From Symsagittifera roscoffensis (taxonomy: Eukaryota; Xenacoelomorpha; Acoela; Convolutidae): a stretch of 64,000 nt of DNA. The position numbers and the translations under genes were made by a program. The stretch is taken from positions 36,961,716 through 37,025,715 of the forward strand of contig NC_087064.1 of the NCBI RefSeq assembly GCF_963678635.1, in the 5' to 3' direction. This document shows, in pieces, positions 42,600 through 55,220 of this stretch. Each line of letters starts with the position of its first letter. The first letter of the stretch is position 1. The notes below the pieces were generated by a model. It was not told where the DNA came from, did not search any database, and worked only from the letters and a program-made list of their open reading frames with translations.

Positions 42600-45359
42600 T
42601 CTTAAAGAATTACAATGAACTGTTTCGTGATATGATGTATGCTTGTATGCTTGATCAAAGAAGTAAAAACTAAATCAGGCTGTTTTTGTTAATGATAACA
42701 GCGATATGCGGCAAAAAACTGGCCGAGCCGAGTAAACTTTCAAAGATTATACAATCACTTCAAGAAAATTAGGCAAGGAAATAATCAAAAAATTTGCTCG
42801 ATACTGTCGAAGGTAAGAACGGCCGAGCAGTCAAGTCGAAAACCTCGGTTTTCAGCTTCACCCTACAATCAGGCAAAAATTTTAAAAATTTTAACAGTGA
42901 GGAGTATTTGTGTTAGAAAAGTTAGAAAAGCTGGAAAGTCGTCTGCACAATTTCGGTCCCTTGCATGTTTTGGTCATCTACGCACTTTTGATCGTGTTCA
43001 CTTTTTGGTTGTCCGCACACCTTCCAAAGTGATTTGTTTTTGTGAAAAATGCAGTTTTTGAATTTTCGGCTAATGGATCCGTTTTCGATATTGGGCCACT
43101 TTGACGAGTTTTTTGTTTTTTGACGAAATGGTTGGTTCCGCTTATTGGGAGAATACGCTGATTGGCAAAAGGAGACTCGGCTGACTTGACAAATATTTTG
43201 ACCTTTTTGGGGTTTCAGACTGTTTTATTTCACTGTTTTCGACAAGGGTTCTAGTTTGTACTTGGTACAAATTTTAGGCCAAACAAAATTGCAAAACTGT
43301 TTGATGATGCCTGATTTCTTTCTCGAGTCGCGGCAACAATTTTTTGTTTCTGCTTTCTGATCAAGAAAAACCTGATGGCACACCATATTGTAACTGAATA
43401 TTTTGTTAAAATTTAAAGTTCAAACAAGTTTGGCTCACATATGGTTCATAAAGGAAACAATTTAGGCAAGAGTCAGACACACACCTTGCGGGCCGTAACG
43501 ACTATGTTTACTCTAGGCTATTGAATTTCCAAGCAATCTTTTCAGGCAAGTTTTTTCTCTCAAATATGGGCGTTCGTTCCGTTATAAGCATGTCATCTTA
43601 AGACATTATAGCAAATAAAAAAAGTGCTACAATTGATCTGATCTCATGAACTGCTGATACAGTTATCAAGTGAGAAGAAAAATGATGACAATTTGGAAAA
43701 CTTTCAACTATTGTAAGCATTGTACTTTTTTTTTTAAAATGTGACATGTTTTCTGACTGTTCACAAAAGCGTGCTTGTTTGTACGATTTTGTAAAACTTT
43801 GTTTTAATTGTGAAATCATTGAGTCTGTAATTGGTGATTCACATTTTTACAGACAATTTGTTCAGCAAAATTTTGTTTGAGCTAAAAAAAGATTTCACGA
43901 CAAAACAAAAAGTTTCCCCAAAGTAATTAAAGAAAAAAGCCTAATATACACTTTTCTTGTTTCGATTCTTAGGACAATTTGTATGGAAATGTAAAAAAGA
44001 AGTTTTGGTTTCGAAGATGAAGATAACTCACAAATAATCATCGACTGTATCTAGTGGTTTTTATCTTGATAAATTTTAGCCATGATTCAAACTGCTTCAA
44101 AAACTTCAGGTTGGAGGTTTTTTAATTTAAATCCAATTTCGAGCTAAAAATGCTAACAAACTATACTACCTTAGTAGTCGTTTTTTAAATCTAGTTGAGC
44201 TTTGAAACTTCAAATTTTCTTCAGTGAAATTGTAAATTTTATTCACTTTTTTGCCTTTCCTTTAAAATACTTTGAAAAAAAAAATTTTTTCTGTCAACTT
44301 TTGAAAAAATTTCAAAAGTTTTTGATTTTTCCAGTTAAAGTTTTGTTCTTTTTTTATAAAAAGATTAGCTGTCAAACGTACCCATTTTACGATTGATATT
44401 GATAACAATTAGTTACGTCTATCAAACCGCGAACAACGAGGCAAATTGAATCTGCTTTAAATTTGTTGTGGTCGCAAACTTATGTGCTACCTGAAAAAAA
44501 AGAACGCTGTTAAAAAGTCTTATCGTTTCCTCAACAATCAAAGGTAATCAAAAAAGCGGTGTTTGGGTCCACCGCGGTTAAATCAGCGGTTTTCATTTCA
44601 GTTTGCAATAGTTTTTTGGGCGCATGACTTCGCTGCCCTCTTACAGTTTCGGCGTCTTAATTATCTCAAGTTTTCTCTTACATTTAGGAAAAATTCACAC
44701 CAAGCGTAATTGTTTCATCTCTCTTTGAAACTTGGTGCAACAATTTCACCGAGGCTAGTTTCGTAAAATGGACGCACGTTTCTCAAAATTCATGTTTCGT
44801 TTTTCTAGTGTGCAAAAATGAAGTCATAGACAAAGTTGCTGATTAACTGCTCTCATCCATTTCGTACAACGAATATCACCAAAATTTTAATACCGGCGTC
44901 TTTTTAACCTAGTTTTGTTTTATGATCAAAAAAGTCCCTCATAAAGATGATATTACCATTACAGCTTGCATTTGGTGTTTAAGAATGATGTTTCACAGTT
45001 TCAAACTATTGTTAGCGCACCACAAACAAACTGAGTTCTAGATTTAGAGTCTGATCAGCTAATGTAGTTTATTTTAGGTTTGATTTAAATTGGCAGGAAA
45101 ATATTCAAATTTTCTCCGTGAAGGCGATATAACTGTTCGTTTTGAGTCTGGTTTCTATTTCCTGTGTTGCATTTCCATTCCACGAAGTGCTCTCTCCGAA
45201 TTAGGAATTTTTGCTGGTTGTTCTGCCAACTGAAAAACGAATACGAGGATTGTCATGCAAAAAACACAGGTCTGTTAGTTATTTCAACAATTTTTATTTG
45301 TGATACTGTCTGATCCAAGCATACGATTTGTTTCAAAATCAACAACAGGAGAGAACACG

Positions 45360-45850
45360 GGTCGAGATTTGCATTTACGTTTCAGCTGATTCAACCAAAA
45401 AAAACGGTATGTTTCGACTGTCTCGACCCAGGCTCGAAATGTTCGATCGCCTCGACCTAAGATGTATTTGTTTTGACCGAGGAAGAACATTTCGACCAAG
45501 TTCGACCAAAGAAAAAAGCTTCGACGGAGTTCGACTGGGGAGTTTTTTCAACCGAGAAGAGTTTCGACTGAGAAAAAACAGCTCGACTGTGTTCGACCGC
45601 GGAATTTTCTGACCAAGAAGAGTTTCGATTGAGTAAAAACAGTTTGATTGTGTTCCACCGAGGACAACCGACGAGTTCGACCGAAAAGAATTTTGAGCGA
45701 GAAAAAGTCATTTCGACCTGAAAAAAAAATTCTGACGACTGCTTTCGACGCAGGGTTTTCCTGACAAAGAAGCGTTGTTTCGACTGCGAAAATTTTTTAG
45801 ACTGTTTGACGCAACGAAAACGTTTCAACCGAAAAAATCTATGCCTGTGG
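45360..45850. repeat. Degenerate TTCGACNGAG minisatellite
   Basis: Variants of ttcgac(c/t)gag followed by A/G-rich spacers recur more than twenty times at irregular 12-25 base distances (for example 45421, 45479, 45495, 45505, 45518, 45528). This creates a strand asymmetry, purine-rich on the plus strand with frequent TCGA. The long minus frame 45945-45457 (SKQRFFVRKTLRRKQSSEFF) is a by-product of the repeat. Confidence 0.7.
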
Positions 45851-46116
45851 GGATCGTCAAAAAAGTTTCGTATGCTAGAAAAAGTAATATAGTTAACCGA
45901 AATGAATCGAACCGAACCAAACAAATTGAAGCAAAAATGTAGCACGGAGAAATTTTCATCTTACAAAAATTTTGATTCGAGGCTCACCTGGCATACAAAA
46001 AACTGAATAAGAACTATTCGGTTGGGTGTTTGATGAGATTTTAATGTTTTCAAAACTTAACTTTGTCTGATTCTCACTTTTTTGTTTTTTTGATGCAGTC
46101 AATAAAAGATTTTTCG

Positions 46117-46376
46117 AACATATAACAGATAGCTGCAGAGTCGTCGTTTGAAAAAAGTCGTCGTGTGACAATTGTTTGCAATCCGCTAACAGTAAAAATA
46201 TCAAGTTTTATGGTTGACAGCAGTGCATAAAATTTAGCGTTTTTTAAAACAAACGCTAAATTTTATGCACTGCTGTCAACCATAAAACTTGATATTTTTA
46301 CTGTTAGCGGATTGCAAACAATTTTCACACGACGACTTTTTTCAAACGACGACTCTGCAGCTATCTGTTATATGTT
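46117..46376. repeat. Near-perfect palindrome, 126-bp arms and 8-bp loop
   Basis: Arms 46117-46242 and 46251-46376 are reverse complements with one mismatch visible (gtgtgacaatt versus gtgtgaaaatt); the loop is TTTAAAAC. The right arm has the orientation of the array copy near 47575-47690; the left arm is its inverted duplicate. It holds no gene. Such a structure could extrude as a cruciform or give a long hairpin RNA. Confidence 0.93.
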
Positions 46377-49300
46377 TTCTAATTCTTGGTTGCTTGTTTT
46401 AACAGGCTGAGATAACAAGCTTTCGACAGGCTGAGTTAACTTACGGCACGCAACTGAACTTTTATTCCTGAACAGGCAACCAACTTAGGATTGAAAAAAA
46501 ATTGTTTCTTGATTTTTGTGATAAAAGGTGCCAAGTTTCAAAATAAATGTGAATACTGTGGTCTGTTTTTCAAACTTTTTTTTGTCAAATTTTCTTAAAT
46601 TGCTATTAAAGAGTTCAGTGGGTTTTCGTGATATGATTTATGCTTGCTCGAAGAAGTAAAATTAAAATCAGTATGTTTTTGTTAATGATTACAGTGGTAT
46701 GCGGCCCAAAACGGGGCGAGCCGAGTAAGATTTCCAAGATTATACGACTTCTTGAAGAAATCCAGGTGAGGATCTTTTCAAAAAAATTGCTCGATACGGT
46801 TGAAGATATGAATGGTCGAGTAGTCAAGACGAATAACGTTGTTTTCAGCTTCACCCTTTAATCAGGCCAAAAATGTCACAATTTCAACATTGAAGAGTTT
46901 TTGTGTTACAAAAGCTTTGAACTCGAGGCTCAACTGGGATACAAAAAACTGAGGAGAAAGTATTCGGTTGTGTTATGTGAATTTTTTTTTTGTTTTCGTC
47001 TGAGAATTGTTTTTTCACTATGGTTTTAACTGGAGCAGCTTGCCATAGGCGTTCATCTGCAGTCAATAAAAGATCTTTCGAAGGTTGCAAGCTTAGCTTC
47101 TTAGACCTGAACGATTCTCAGGATTAGGATTGCTAGAGCTTTTACCGTATCATTTACTAGTTTAGTCTCATAGTAACTTCCTACAAAAAGACGTTTAATG
47201 TCAAATTTAAGCGCGAATTTTGCCTCTGTAAAAGTAAAGCTGCGTACTGATTATACAAGCAACGTTCTTGGTCCTTATCAAAAATGTTTCAAACTCGTTT
47301 TTGGATTACACGATCACGAACAATTTGCAAAAACCTTTGTCATTAACTGAGTGGCCGTTTGCATTTACGCATTGTCTCATGAATGCACGAAATTGAAAAT
47401 TTTTTTACTCTAATCTGTTCATGGCAAAAGAAAAATTGTCACGTTTAGGTTGAGGTCAATTGCCATCACATTGGATTGTGTAAAAAAATTTAAAAAAATC
47501 AAATTGTGCAAATTTAAAAAACAAAAAAGTCATAAAATGCCTTTATTGCAGTAAATACTCGCTAAAAATTTATGCACTGCTCTCAACCATAAAACCTTTT
47601 GTTTTTTTTGTTTGCAGATTGCAAATAATTGTCAAACGACTTTTTTCACACGACGACTCTGCACTTATCTGTTATCAGTTTTCGAATTCCTGGTTGCTTG
47701 TTTTAACTAAATCGACAGGCTCAGATAATTTGTAGAAATAATGGCAAGCTACTCTCAAACTTTTGTTTCTTACATTGCTGAACAGGGAAAACATTTTGGA
47801 TTGAGAAAAAAAATTTTGCTTGATTTATTTGATAATTTGTGTTAAGTTTGAAAATCAGTGAGAATACTGGAGTCTGATTTTTTCAAACATTTTTTTTTTC
47901 AAATTGTCTGAAGTTACAATTAGATGTTTCAGTGGGATTTCGTGATTTGATGTATGTTTTTTCAAAGAAGTAAAAACTAAATCAGGCTAATTTTGTTGAT
48001 GATTACAGCGGTATGAGGCCCAAAACGGTGCGAGCCGAAAATTTTTTCTGAGATTATACGACCACTTGAAGCAATCGAGGTGAGGATTTATCAAAAATTT
48101 GCTCGACACGGTCGATGTTATGAACGGTCGAGCAGTCAAGACGAATACTGCTGTTTTCAGGCAAAAATGTAAAAATAGTTTTACAGTGAGGAGTATTTGT
48201 GTTTCAAAAGTTTTGAAATCGAGGCTCATCTGGGATACAAAAAACTAAACAGGAACTTTTTAGTTGAGTGTTTACTGAGATTTTTTTGGTTTTACAAAAT
48301 TTAACTTTTTTGGATGCTCATTTTTTTTAAATTTTGGTTTTAACTGGAGCAGTTTTCCTACGGCGTTCACATGCAGTCAATGAGTCCTACAAGCTTAGCT
48401 TCTTAGACCTGACGAAGGAGTAAGAATGCTAGAATTTTTACCGTATTAAATACTGGTTTATTGTCATAGTGACTTATTACAAAAAGACTTTTTATGTCAA
48501 ATTTATGCGTAGATTTTAACTTGGTAAAAGAAAAATGACTACTGATTATACAAGCAGTTTCATGTTTTTTATCAAATATGTTTCAGACTCGTATTTGATG
48601 ACACGATCACTTGGAATTCGCATAAAACTTTTGTCATGAACTGAGTGGCCATTTCCGCGTACGCATTGTCTCATGAGGGCATGAACTTGAAAAAGATTCT
48701 ACGCTATTCTATTCATGACGAAATAAAGAGTCAATTGCCATCACGTTTGATTGTGTAAGTATTTTTCAAAAATAGTAAGAAAACAAAAAAAAACATAAAA
48801 TGCCTTCTATCAAAAAAAATACTTGCTAAAAATTGAGGCAGTGCTCTCAACCATGAAGCTTAACCTTTTTGTTGTTTCAAATTGCCAATAATTGTCAAAT
48901 TGCCATTTTAACTTGACGACCCAGAACTTATCTGATATCTGTTTTCTTGTTGTTTTCACCATATTGTCAGGGTCAGTTAATTTGCAGAAATAACGGCAAG
49001 CTATTTTTAAAATTTAAAATTTTTGTTTTATGCATTGCTGAATAGGGAAATAAATTAGGAGTTAAAAAACAGTTGTTGCTTGATTTTTTTGATAACAGGT
49101 GCTAAGTTTGAAACTAAGTATGAATACTGGGGTCTGTTTTTTAAATCTTCTCTTTAATTTTTCTTAAATTGCAATTATTTGTTTCACCCGATTTTCGTGA
49201 TATGATGTGCGCTTGCTCAAAGAAGAATAGGTTAATTCAGGCTGTTTTTGTTAGTGTTTAGAGCGGTATGAGGCACAAAACGATGCGAGCTGAGTCAACT

Positions 49301-49767
49301 TTCTAAAGTTTTCAGAAAGTTTGCTCGACACGGTCGATGGTGTGAACGGTCGAGCAGTCAATACAAACACTGCTGCTTACAGCTTCAGCCTACAGTCAGA
49401 AAAAATGTTAAAAAGTCTGCTGTTTTCAGCTTCAGCCTAAAATCAGGAAAAAATGTTAAAAAGTCTGCTGTTTTCAGCTTCACCCTACAATTAGGCAAAA
49501 ATATTTAAAAAAGTCAAATGAAGAGTATATGTGGTCCGAAAACTTTGAATTCAAGGCTCAATTGGGATACTCAAAACTGATTGGAAACTATTCGGTTGGG
49601 TGTTTAAGGAGATTTTTTCGTTTTGCAAAATTTAATTGTGTCTGAAGCTCATTTTTTTTACTTTTGGTTTTAACTGAAGCAGCTTCCCCTGGGCGTTCAC
49701 ATGCAGTCATTAAAAGACCTTTCGAATGCTGCAAACGTAGCTTCTTAAACCTGACCGATTCTCAGCA

Positions 49768-50997
49768 ATGATTTTACCGTATCATTTACTAGTTTAGTCT
49801 CATAGTAACTTCCTACAAAAAGACGTTTAATGTCAAATTTAAGCGTTGATTTTGCCTCGGTAAAAGTAAAGCTGCGTACTGATTGCACATGCAACGTTCT
49901 TGGTTTTATCAAAAAGGTTTCAAAATAGTTTTTTGATTACACGATCCTTGAACATTCGCGTAAAATTTTGTCTTTAACTGAGTGGCCGTCTGCACTCACG
50001 AACTGTCTCGTGAGAACATGAAACTGAAAAATATTCTGCTCTAATCTGTTCATGACAAAATAAGGTTGTCTTTTTTAGGTTGAGGTCAATTGCCATCACA
50101 TTGGATTGTGTAAGTAATTTTGACAAAAACATTAAAAACAAGTTTGTGCAAAATTCAAAAACAAAAAAGCATAAAATACATTATACCAAAGAAAACACTC
50201 GCCAAAGTTTTGTGCACTGCTCTCAGCCATGAAACTTAAATTTTTTATTATTTGCAATTTAAAGATAATTGTCAAACTACAGTGCAAGCTACTTTTTAAA
50301 TTTTTATTTCATACATTGCTGAACAGAGAAGTTATTTACGATTGAAAAAAAATTGTTGTCTGATTTTTTGACAACAGGTGCTATGATTTTACCGTATCAT
50401 TTACTAGTTTAGTCTCATAGTAACTTCCTACAAAAAGACGTTTAATGTCAAATTTAAGCGCGAATTTTGCCTCTGTAAAAGTAAAGCTGCGTACTGATTG
50501 CACATGCAACGTTCTTGGTTTTATCAAAAAGGTTTCAAACTAGTTTTTTGATTACACGATCCTTGAAAATTCGCGTTAAATTTTGTCTTTAACTGAGTGG
50601 CCGTCTGCACTCACGAACTGTCTCGTGAGAACATGAAACTGAAAAAGATTCTACTCTAATCTGTTCATGACAAAATAAGGTTGTCTTTTTTAGGTTGAGG
50701 TCAATTGCCATCACATTGGATTGTGTAAGTAATTTTGACAAAAACATTAAAAACAAGTTTGTGCAAAATTCAAAAACAAAAAAGTCATAAAATACATTAT
50801 ACCAAAGAAAACACTCGCCAAAGTTTTGTGCACTGCTCTCAGCCATGAAACTTATTTTTTTTGTTATTTGCAATTTAAAAATAATTGTCAAACTACAGTG
50901 CAAGCTACTTTTTAAATTTTTATTTCATACATTGCTGAACAGAGAAGTTATTTACGATTGAAAAAAAATTGTGGTCTGATTTTTTGACAACAGGTGC
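49768..50997. repeat. 615-bp tandem duplication
   Basis: 49768-50382 and 50383-50997 are almost identical, starting atgattttaccgtatcattt and ending gacaacaggtgct. Very low divergence shows a recent event, younger than the surrounding array units. Confidence 0.88.
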
Positions 50998-51649
50998 TAA
51001 GTTTGAAAATAAGTGTGAATAGTGTGCACTGTTTTTAATTTTTTTTTCGAATTTTTGTGAAGTTGCAATTAACTGTTTCTGTGGGTTTTCGTGATATGAT
51101 GCATGCTTGTTGAATGAAGTAAAATTTAAATTGAGCTTTTTTATGAATACAGCGGTATGAGGCCCAAAACGGTGCGAACCGCGTAAAATTTCTAAGGTTA
51201 TATGACCACTTGGAGAAATCGAATTCAGGATTAATCAATAAATTTGCTCGACACGGTCGAAGGTATAAACAGTCGAGCAGTCAAGAGGAATACCGCTGTT
51301 TTCAGCTTCACCCTACAATCAGGCAAAAATGTGAAAAATATAACAATGAGTAAATGAGGAGTATTTGAATTCGAAGCTCACCTGGGATACTAGGAACTGA
51401 ATATGATCTAGTCGGTTGGGTGTTTCATGAGGCTTTATTGTTTTGCAAAAAATAACTTTGTCGTATGTTGTTTTAAAGCAGTTTACAAAAAAAAAACAGC
51501 TTTTTCTGGGTACTCGCAGAAGTATTGTGAGAACTTTAAGAGGACATGCTATTTGCGCATGAGTTTCAACAAGTAAAAGCATACAAAACCGGCTTGATTT
51601 TACAAAATCTGAAAAAGTGATAGAAAACTTTGGCTAATAGACCATTTTT

Positions 51650-51770
51650 TCTACTTTTGGTCATCTGCATACTTTCTGTCGTCTGCACACTTTCGGTCGT
51701 CTACGCACTTTCGGTCCCTTGCATTTTTTCGGTCGTCTTCACTTTTTAGGTTGTCCGCACACCTTTCAAA
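51650..51770. repeat. ~20-bp minisatellite, cgtctgcacactttcggt type
   Basis: About five to six imperfect copies of (g/t)tcgtctgcacactttcgg. The minus strand reads as repeated KCADDRK-like heptads in frame 51866-51651. A weaker version is at 42935-43020, in the matching left shoulder of the array. Confidence 0.75.
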
Positions 51771-53646
51771 GTGATTTGTTTTGCGAATAATGCAGTTTTT
51801 GAATTTTTGGCTGACCGATCCGTTTTTGATTTTGCTTTTTTTGACTCGGCTGATTTGATAAATCATTTTGATTTTTTTGGGTTTTCAGTTGACTGTTTTA
51901 TTTCACTGTTTTCGAAAAGGGTTCGAGTTCGTACTTGGTAAAAATTTGAGGCGAAACAAAACTGTTAGGTGATGCTTGGTTTCTTTCTCGAGTCGCGGCA
52001 ACAACATTTTTTTCTCTGGTTTCGGATATCAGAAACACTCTGACACTCAGATATCAGAAACACACGGAGTTCCTTGCAATTTTTCAACTGCCTTCGGAAA
52101 TTCGAAACAAAATTTTGATAGATGGTTACGTTCAGTAGCAAAAACAAATATTTGGGTTAATTACGCATTGATTTGTGAAGTTTTACATTACCATATTAGG
52201 TTCTTATTGTTTGATCAAGAAAAATTTGATTGCACACCACCAACATTGTAAACGAATAATTCATAAATATTAAAAGTTCGAATATGTTTGGCACAAATGT
52301 GATTCATGAAGGAAACAAGTTAGGTGAGAACCAAACCCACAGCGGGCGGGCCGTAACGCACTATGTTTACTCTAGGCAAATGATCAAGAAAAAGATCAAA
52401 TAATGAGTGAGAAAATAATGACAATTTTAAAAACTTCAAAAACTGTGAAATAATTTGTAAAAATCTGACATGTTTTCTGACTGTACACAAAAGCGTGCTT
52501 TTTTGTACATTTTTGTAATTTTTTGTTTTTCTTTGTGAAAGCACTGAGTCTGGAATTGGTGATTGGCAGTTTTACTGTCAATTTTTTCAGCAAAAGTATG
52601 TTTGAGCTAAACAATGATTTCGCGACACAACAAAAAAAATCCCCCCCCCCAATTTTTGAATTACATGTAGTTATAGAAAAAAAACGATTCGAACTGCTTC
52701 AAAAACTTCAGGTTGGAGGTTTTTTCTACTTTTAGTCCAATTTCGAGCAAAGAAAGCAAACATACTATACTACTTTTAATGGTATTTTTTAAAGTCTAGC
52801 TTAGCTTTGAAACCTGTTTTGCTCCAGTAAAAATGTAAATTAGTATTTGTTTTTTTTTTTGCCTTTTTGTGAATATAGTTTGAAAAATCATGAAAACTTT
52901 CTGCCAATATTTGAAAAAATGTCATAAAACTTTTGACTTTTCTAATTAAAATTTTAATTCTTTTTTTATTAAGAGATTAGCTGCCAAATGTATCCGTTTT
53001 ACGATTGATATCAATGTTCTAGGTTTTCGATCAGTTACGTCCATCACACCGCGAACAACGAGGCAATTTGAATCTGCTTTAAATTTGTTGTGGTCGCAAA
53101 TTTATTTGCTACGTGGTCAGCAACTGGCAATCCAACTTCGTGCATGGAATTGTATAGCAAGTTTTTACTTGTACGGAGGGCAACCCTGGCAGTTTTAAAG
53201 GAGCCAGTAGAAGTATAGCTATTTTGATCGAGTCGATCATTCAGGGTATTTTGTTCAGCCCGACGATAATCATTCCAAAAAAGCGTATACTTAAAACACG
53301 ACGGCTTGCTTCAAGACAAAAACTTAAAAACTTGTTGTTTATATTGCCTTTTTACGTGTCTGATGCAGTTTTAAACAAAAATGTGCGAAAATGGTTTTCA
53401 TGAAAAAAAGACCACTATAAATTTTTTTGTGTTTCCTCAACAATCAAATGTCATCAAAAAAGTGAGGTCTGGGCACAATATTTTCAAATCATTATCGTTT
53501 TTCATTTCATTTTGCAATAGTTTTTCAGGCGCATGAGTTTGCCTCCCTCTAAAAATCTCGGCGCATTAATTATCCCAAGTTTTCTCTTTTAGGAAAAATT
53601 TAGGAGAAAACCACACCGGGCTTAAATATTTCATCTCTCTTCGAAA

Positions 53647-53846
53647 NNNNNNNNNNNNNNNNNNNNNNNNNNNNNNNNNNNNNNNNNNNNNNNNNNNNNN
53701 NNNNNNNNNNNNNNNNNNNNNNNNNNNNNNNNNNNNNNNNNNNNNNNNNNNNNNNNNNNNNNNNNNNNNNNNNNNNNNNNNNNNNNNNNNNNNNNNNNNN
53801 NNNNNNNNNNNNNNNNNNNNNNNNNNNNNNNNNNNNNNNNNNNNNN
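53647..53846. other. Assembly gap (200 N)
   Basis: Exactly 200 undetermined bases. Sequence character changes across it, from AT-rich array to more GC-balanced DNA, so the two sides need not be adjacent in the genome at this distance. Confidence 0.98.
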
Positions 53847-54240
53847 GAAAAAGACAACGAATTCTACGGCAAGTAAACAAAGGCTGAGATCTAAGTCAGC
53901 AAAGTCCAGGACTCATTGCCAATAGTCCTGATCATTCATAGGCCCTATGCTCAAGCAAGCCTCATCTCTAATAGGCTTCATCAATCGGATTCCCCATCCT
54001 CAACCAGGCCTCATCACAAATAGGCCGCATCAATCAGGGAATAGCTTCTTCAAGTAGACACATCTGCCACAAGACACATCTGCAACTATCTGCTACAAGA
54101 ACGTCTACCAAAAGGGTTCTACTTCTGCCAAGCAGATACAATAAAGAGATATCCCCAGCTGTTTCCGAGCTTCAAGGCGGTTACCGTCACTGCCAGCTGC
54201 ACATGACTGTCTCAAAGGTCCCGTACCCACCCGCATTTAA
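53847..54240. other. GC-richer stretch, possibly an LTR or other element end
   Basis: The base composition differs from the AT-rich surroundings, and short related strings recur (aggcctcatc, taggccgcatcaatc, taggcttcatcaatc near 53935-54040; acatctgc near 54060-54090). An AATAAA lies at about 54140. It could be the end of an unrecognised element truncated by the gap. No coding sequence is seen. Confidence 0.35.
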
Positions 54241-54452
54241 GAAAAGTGAATCGATTATAATGGATTTTCGTGGGTATAATGTTGTAAATATAATTGATTC
54301 CCATGTTACGTTCAGACAACAAAATTGGACTAAAAATGGATTTAAATCCATTTTTTCTCGCCAAAACAAAATGCATTATAATTCATTTTGAATCCATTAT
54401 AATGGATTTTATAATAAGTAGGAAATCACATTAAAATGGATTCTTTTCCACT
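54241..54452. mobile_element. MITE-like palindromic element, left
   Basis: The ends GAAAAGTGAATCGATTATAA and, as reverse complement of the right end, GAAAAGAATCCATTTTAATG are similar inverted termini. Inside are the perfect palindromes AATCCATTATAATGGATT (54391-54408) and AAATGGATTTAAATCCATTT. The motif CGATTATAATGGAT is shared with the element at 61028-61224, so both belong to one small non-coding family. A target duplication is not clear. Confidence 0.55.
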
Positions 54453-54473
54453 CAAATTGCAAAAGATTCCGTT

Positions 54474-54765
54474 GAGCCCCCCCCCCCCCAACATTTGCCC
54501 CTTTGCTCCCTTTCAATCCCCCCAACGTTTGCCCTTTGCTCCCCTCCCTCCACTTACCCTACCCCACATGAACCCACCCCCCCCCCCCCCCCCCACATAA
54601 ACCCACACCCCCACCCCCACCTAAATCCATACCCCCCTCCCACCTAAACCCTTCCCCCACATGAACCCCCCCCACCTGAACCACTCCCCCACCTGAACAC
54701 CCCCACCTGAACCCCCCCCCCCACCTAAACACGTTACGTTGGGGGAGGGGGGAGAGGGGGTTTGT
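54474..54765. repeat. C-rich minisatellite changing to a G-rich end
   Basis: C runs of up to 18 alternate with units such as cccccacctgaac and cccccacataaac until about 54725. After cacgttacg the strand bias flips to tgggggaggggggagaggggg (54738-54760). The minus strand of the main tract and the plus strand of its end could both form G-quadruplexes, and the two parts could pair with each other. The minus frame 54821-54621, rich in Gly, is an artefact of it. Confidence 0.85.
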
Positions 54766-54935
54766 TGTAAATGGGCAGCAAACGCTAGTGGGGTAATGTT
54801 GAGTAATGTAAAAAGTAGCAAAATATCAAAGTTAGGAAGTTAGGTAGAAAAAACTCAATTGAACAACAAGTAACCAACGAAACCAACTTTAATTTAAAAC
54901 GTAGAAAAGATTTTATGTGCGTTGAATTTCGCATC

Positions 54936-55139
54936 TGTCATAGTATCTAAATTTAGTCCATGTTCCATTTCTAGTTGTGCTGCTTAATTCATTTATCTGT
55001 CTGGCGCTAACCAGTATTTAACCTTCGGAGTTGTCTGTCACCTTTGGATGACCGCCAATTTATTGTCTCCGACTAACTTTATAACTTACGGTTGCTTATT
55101 TCACTGGATCAATTTAAACTATCGAAACCGTATTTTACA
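54936..55139 (+). repeat. Left LTR (204 bp)
   Basis: TGTCATAGTATC...CCGTATTTTACA. Near-identical to 60808-61012, with differences such as gtcc/gttc near position 24 and ttg/tta in tttattgtctcc. Confidence 0.9.
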
Positions 55140-55153
55140 TGGCGCACCCAGCA
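55140..55153 (+). promoter_or_regulatory. Primer-binding site candidate
   Basis: TGGCGCACCCAGCA begins immediately after the left LTR. TGG matches the CCA end of a tRNA; I cannot say which tRNA without the host tRNA set. Confidence 0.65.
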
Positions 55154-55220
55154 GGCAAAAGTGGGGGAAAAACCCACTGGGGATTACATCGTTTTGGCCC
55201 TCGACGTTAGCAGAGCACCA

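Larger units (their letters stand above)
42600..53646. repeat. Array of diverged ~1.3-kb repeats
   Basis: Two landmarks recur in the same orientation. One is gattacagcggtatgaggcc with ctcgacacggtcgaaggtat (near 42700, 46690, 47995, 49255 and 51150). The other is ggctca.ctgggatacaaaaa with ttcacatgcagtcaataaaa (near 45985, 46930, 48215, 49555 and 51380). The central spacings are about 1310 and 1260 bases. Left and right shoulders match too: 42.7-44.8 kb and 51.1-53.6 kb share gcggtatg..., cgtctgcacac..., ttctcgagtcgcggcaacaa and ccgcgaacaacgaggcaa, in order. No protein is recognisable. The array ends in a sequencing gap. Confidence 0.75.

Noticed and set aside
45457-45945. 162-codon minus frame rich in Phe, Arg and Ser
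   Set aside because: Produced by the TTCGAC minisatellite; composition and repeats explain its length.
53566-53880. Frames running across the 200-N gap
   Set aside because: Undetermined bases cannot be counted as open reading frame.
54621-54821. Gly-rich minus frame resembling a secreted glycine-rich protein
   Set aside because: It is the translation of the C-rich minisatellite and shows no coding signal.
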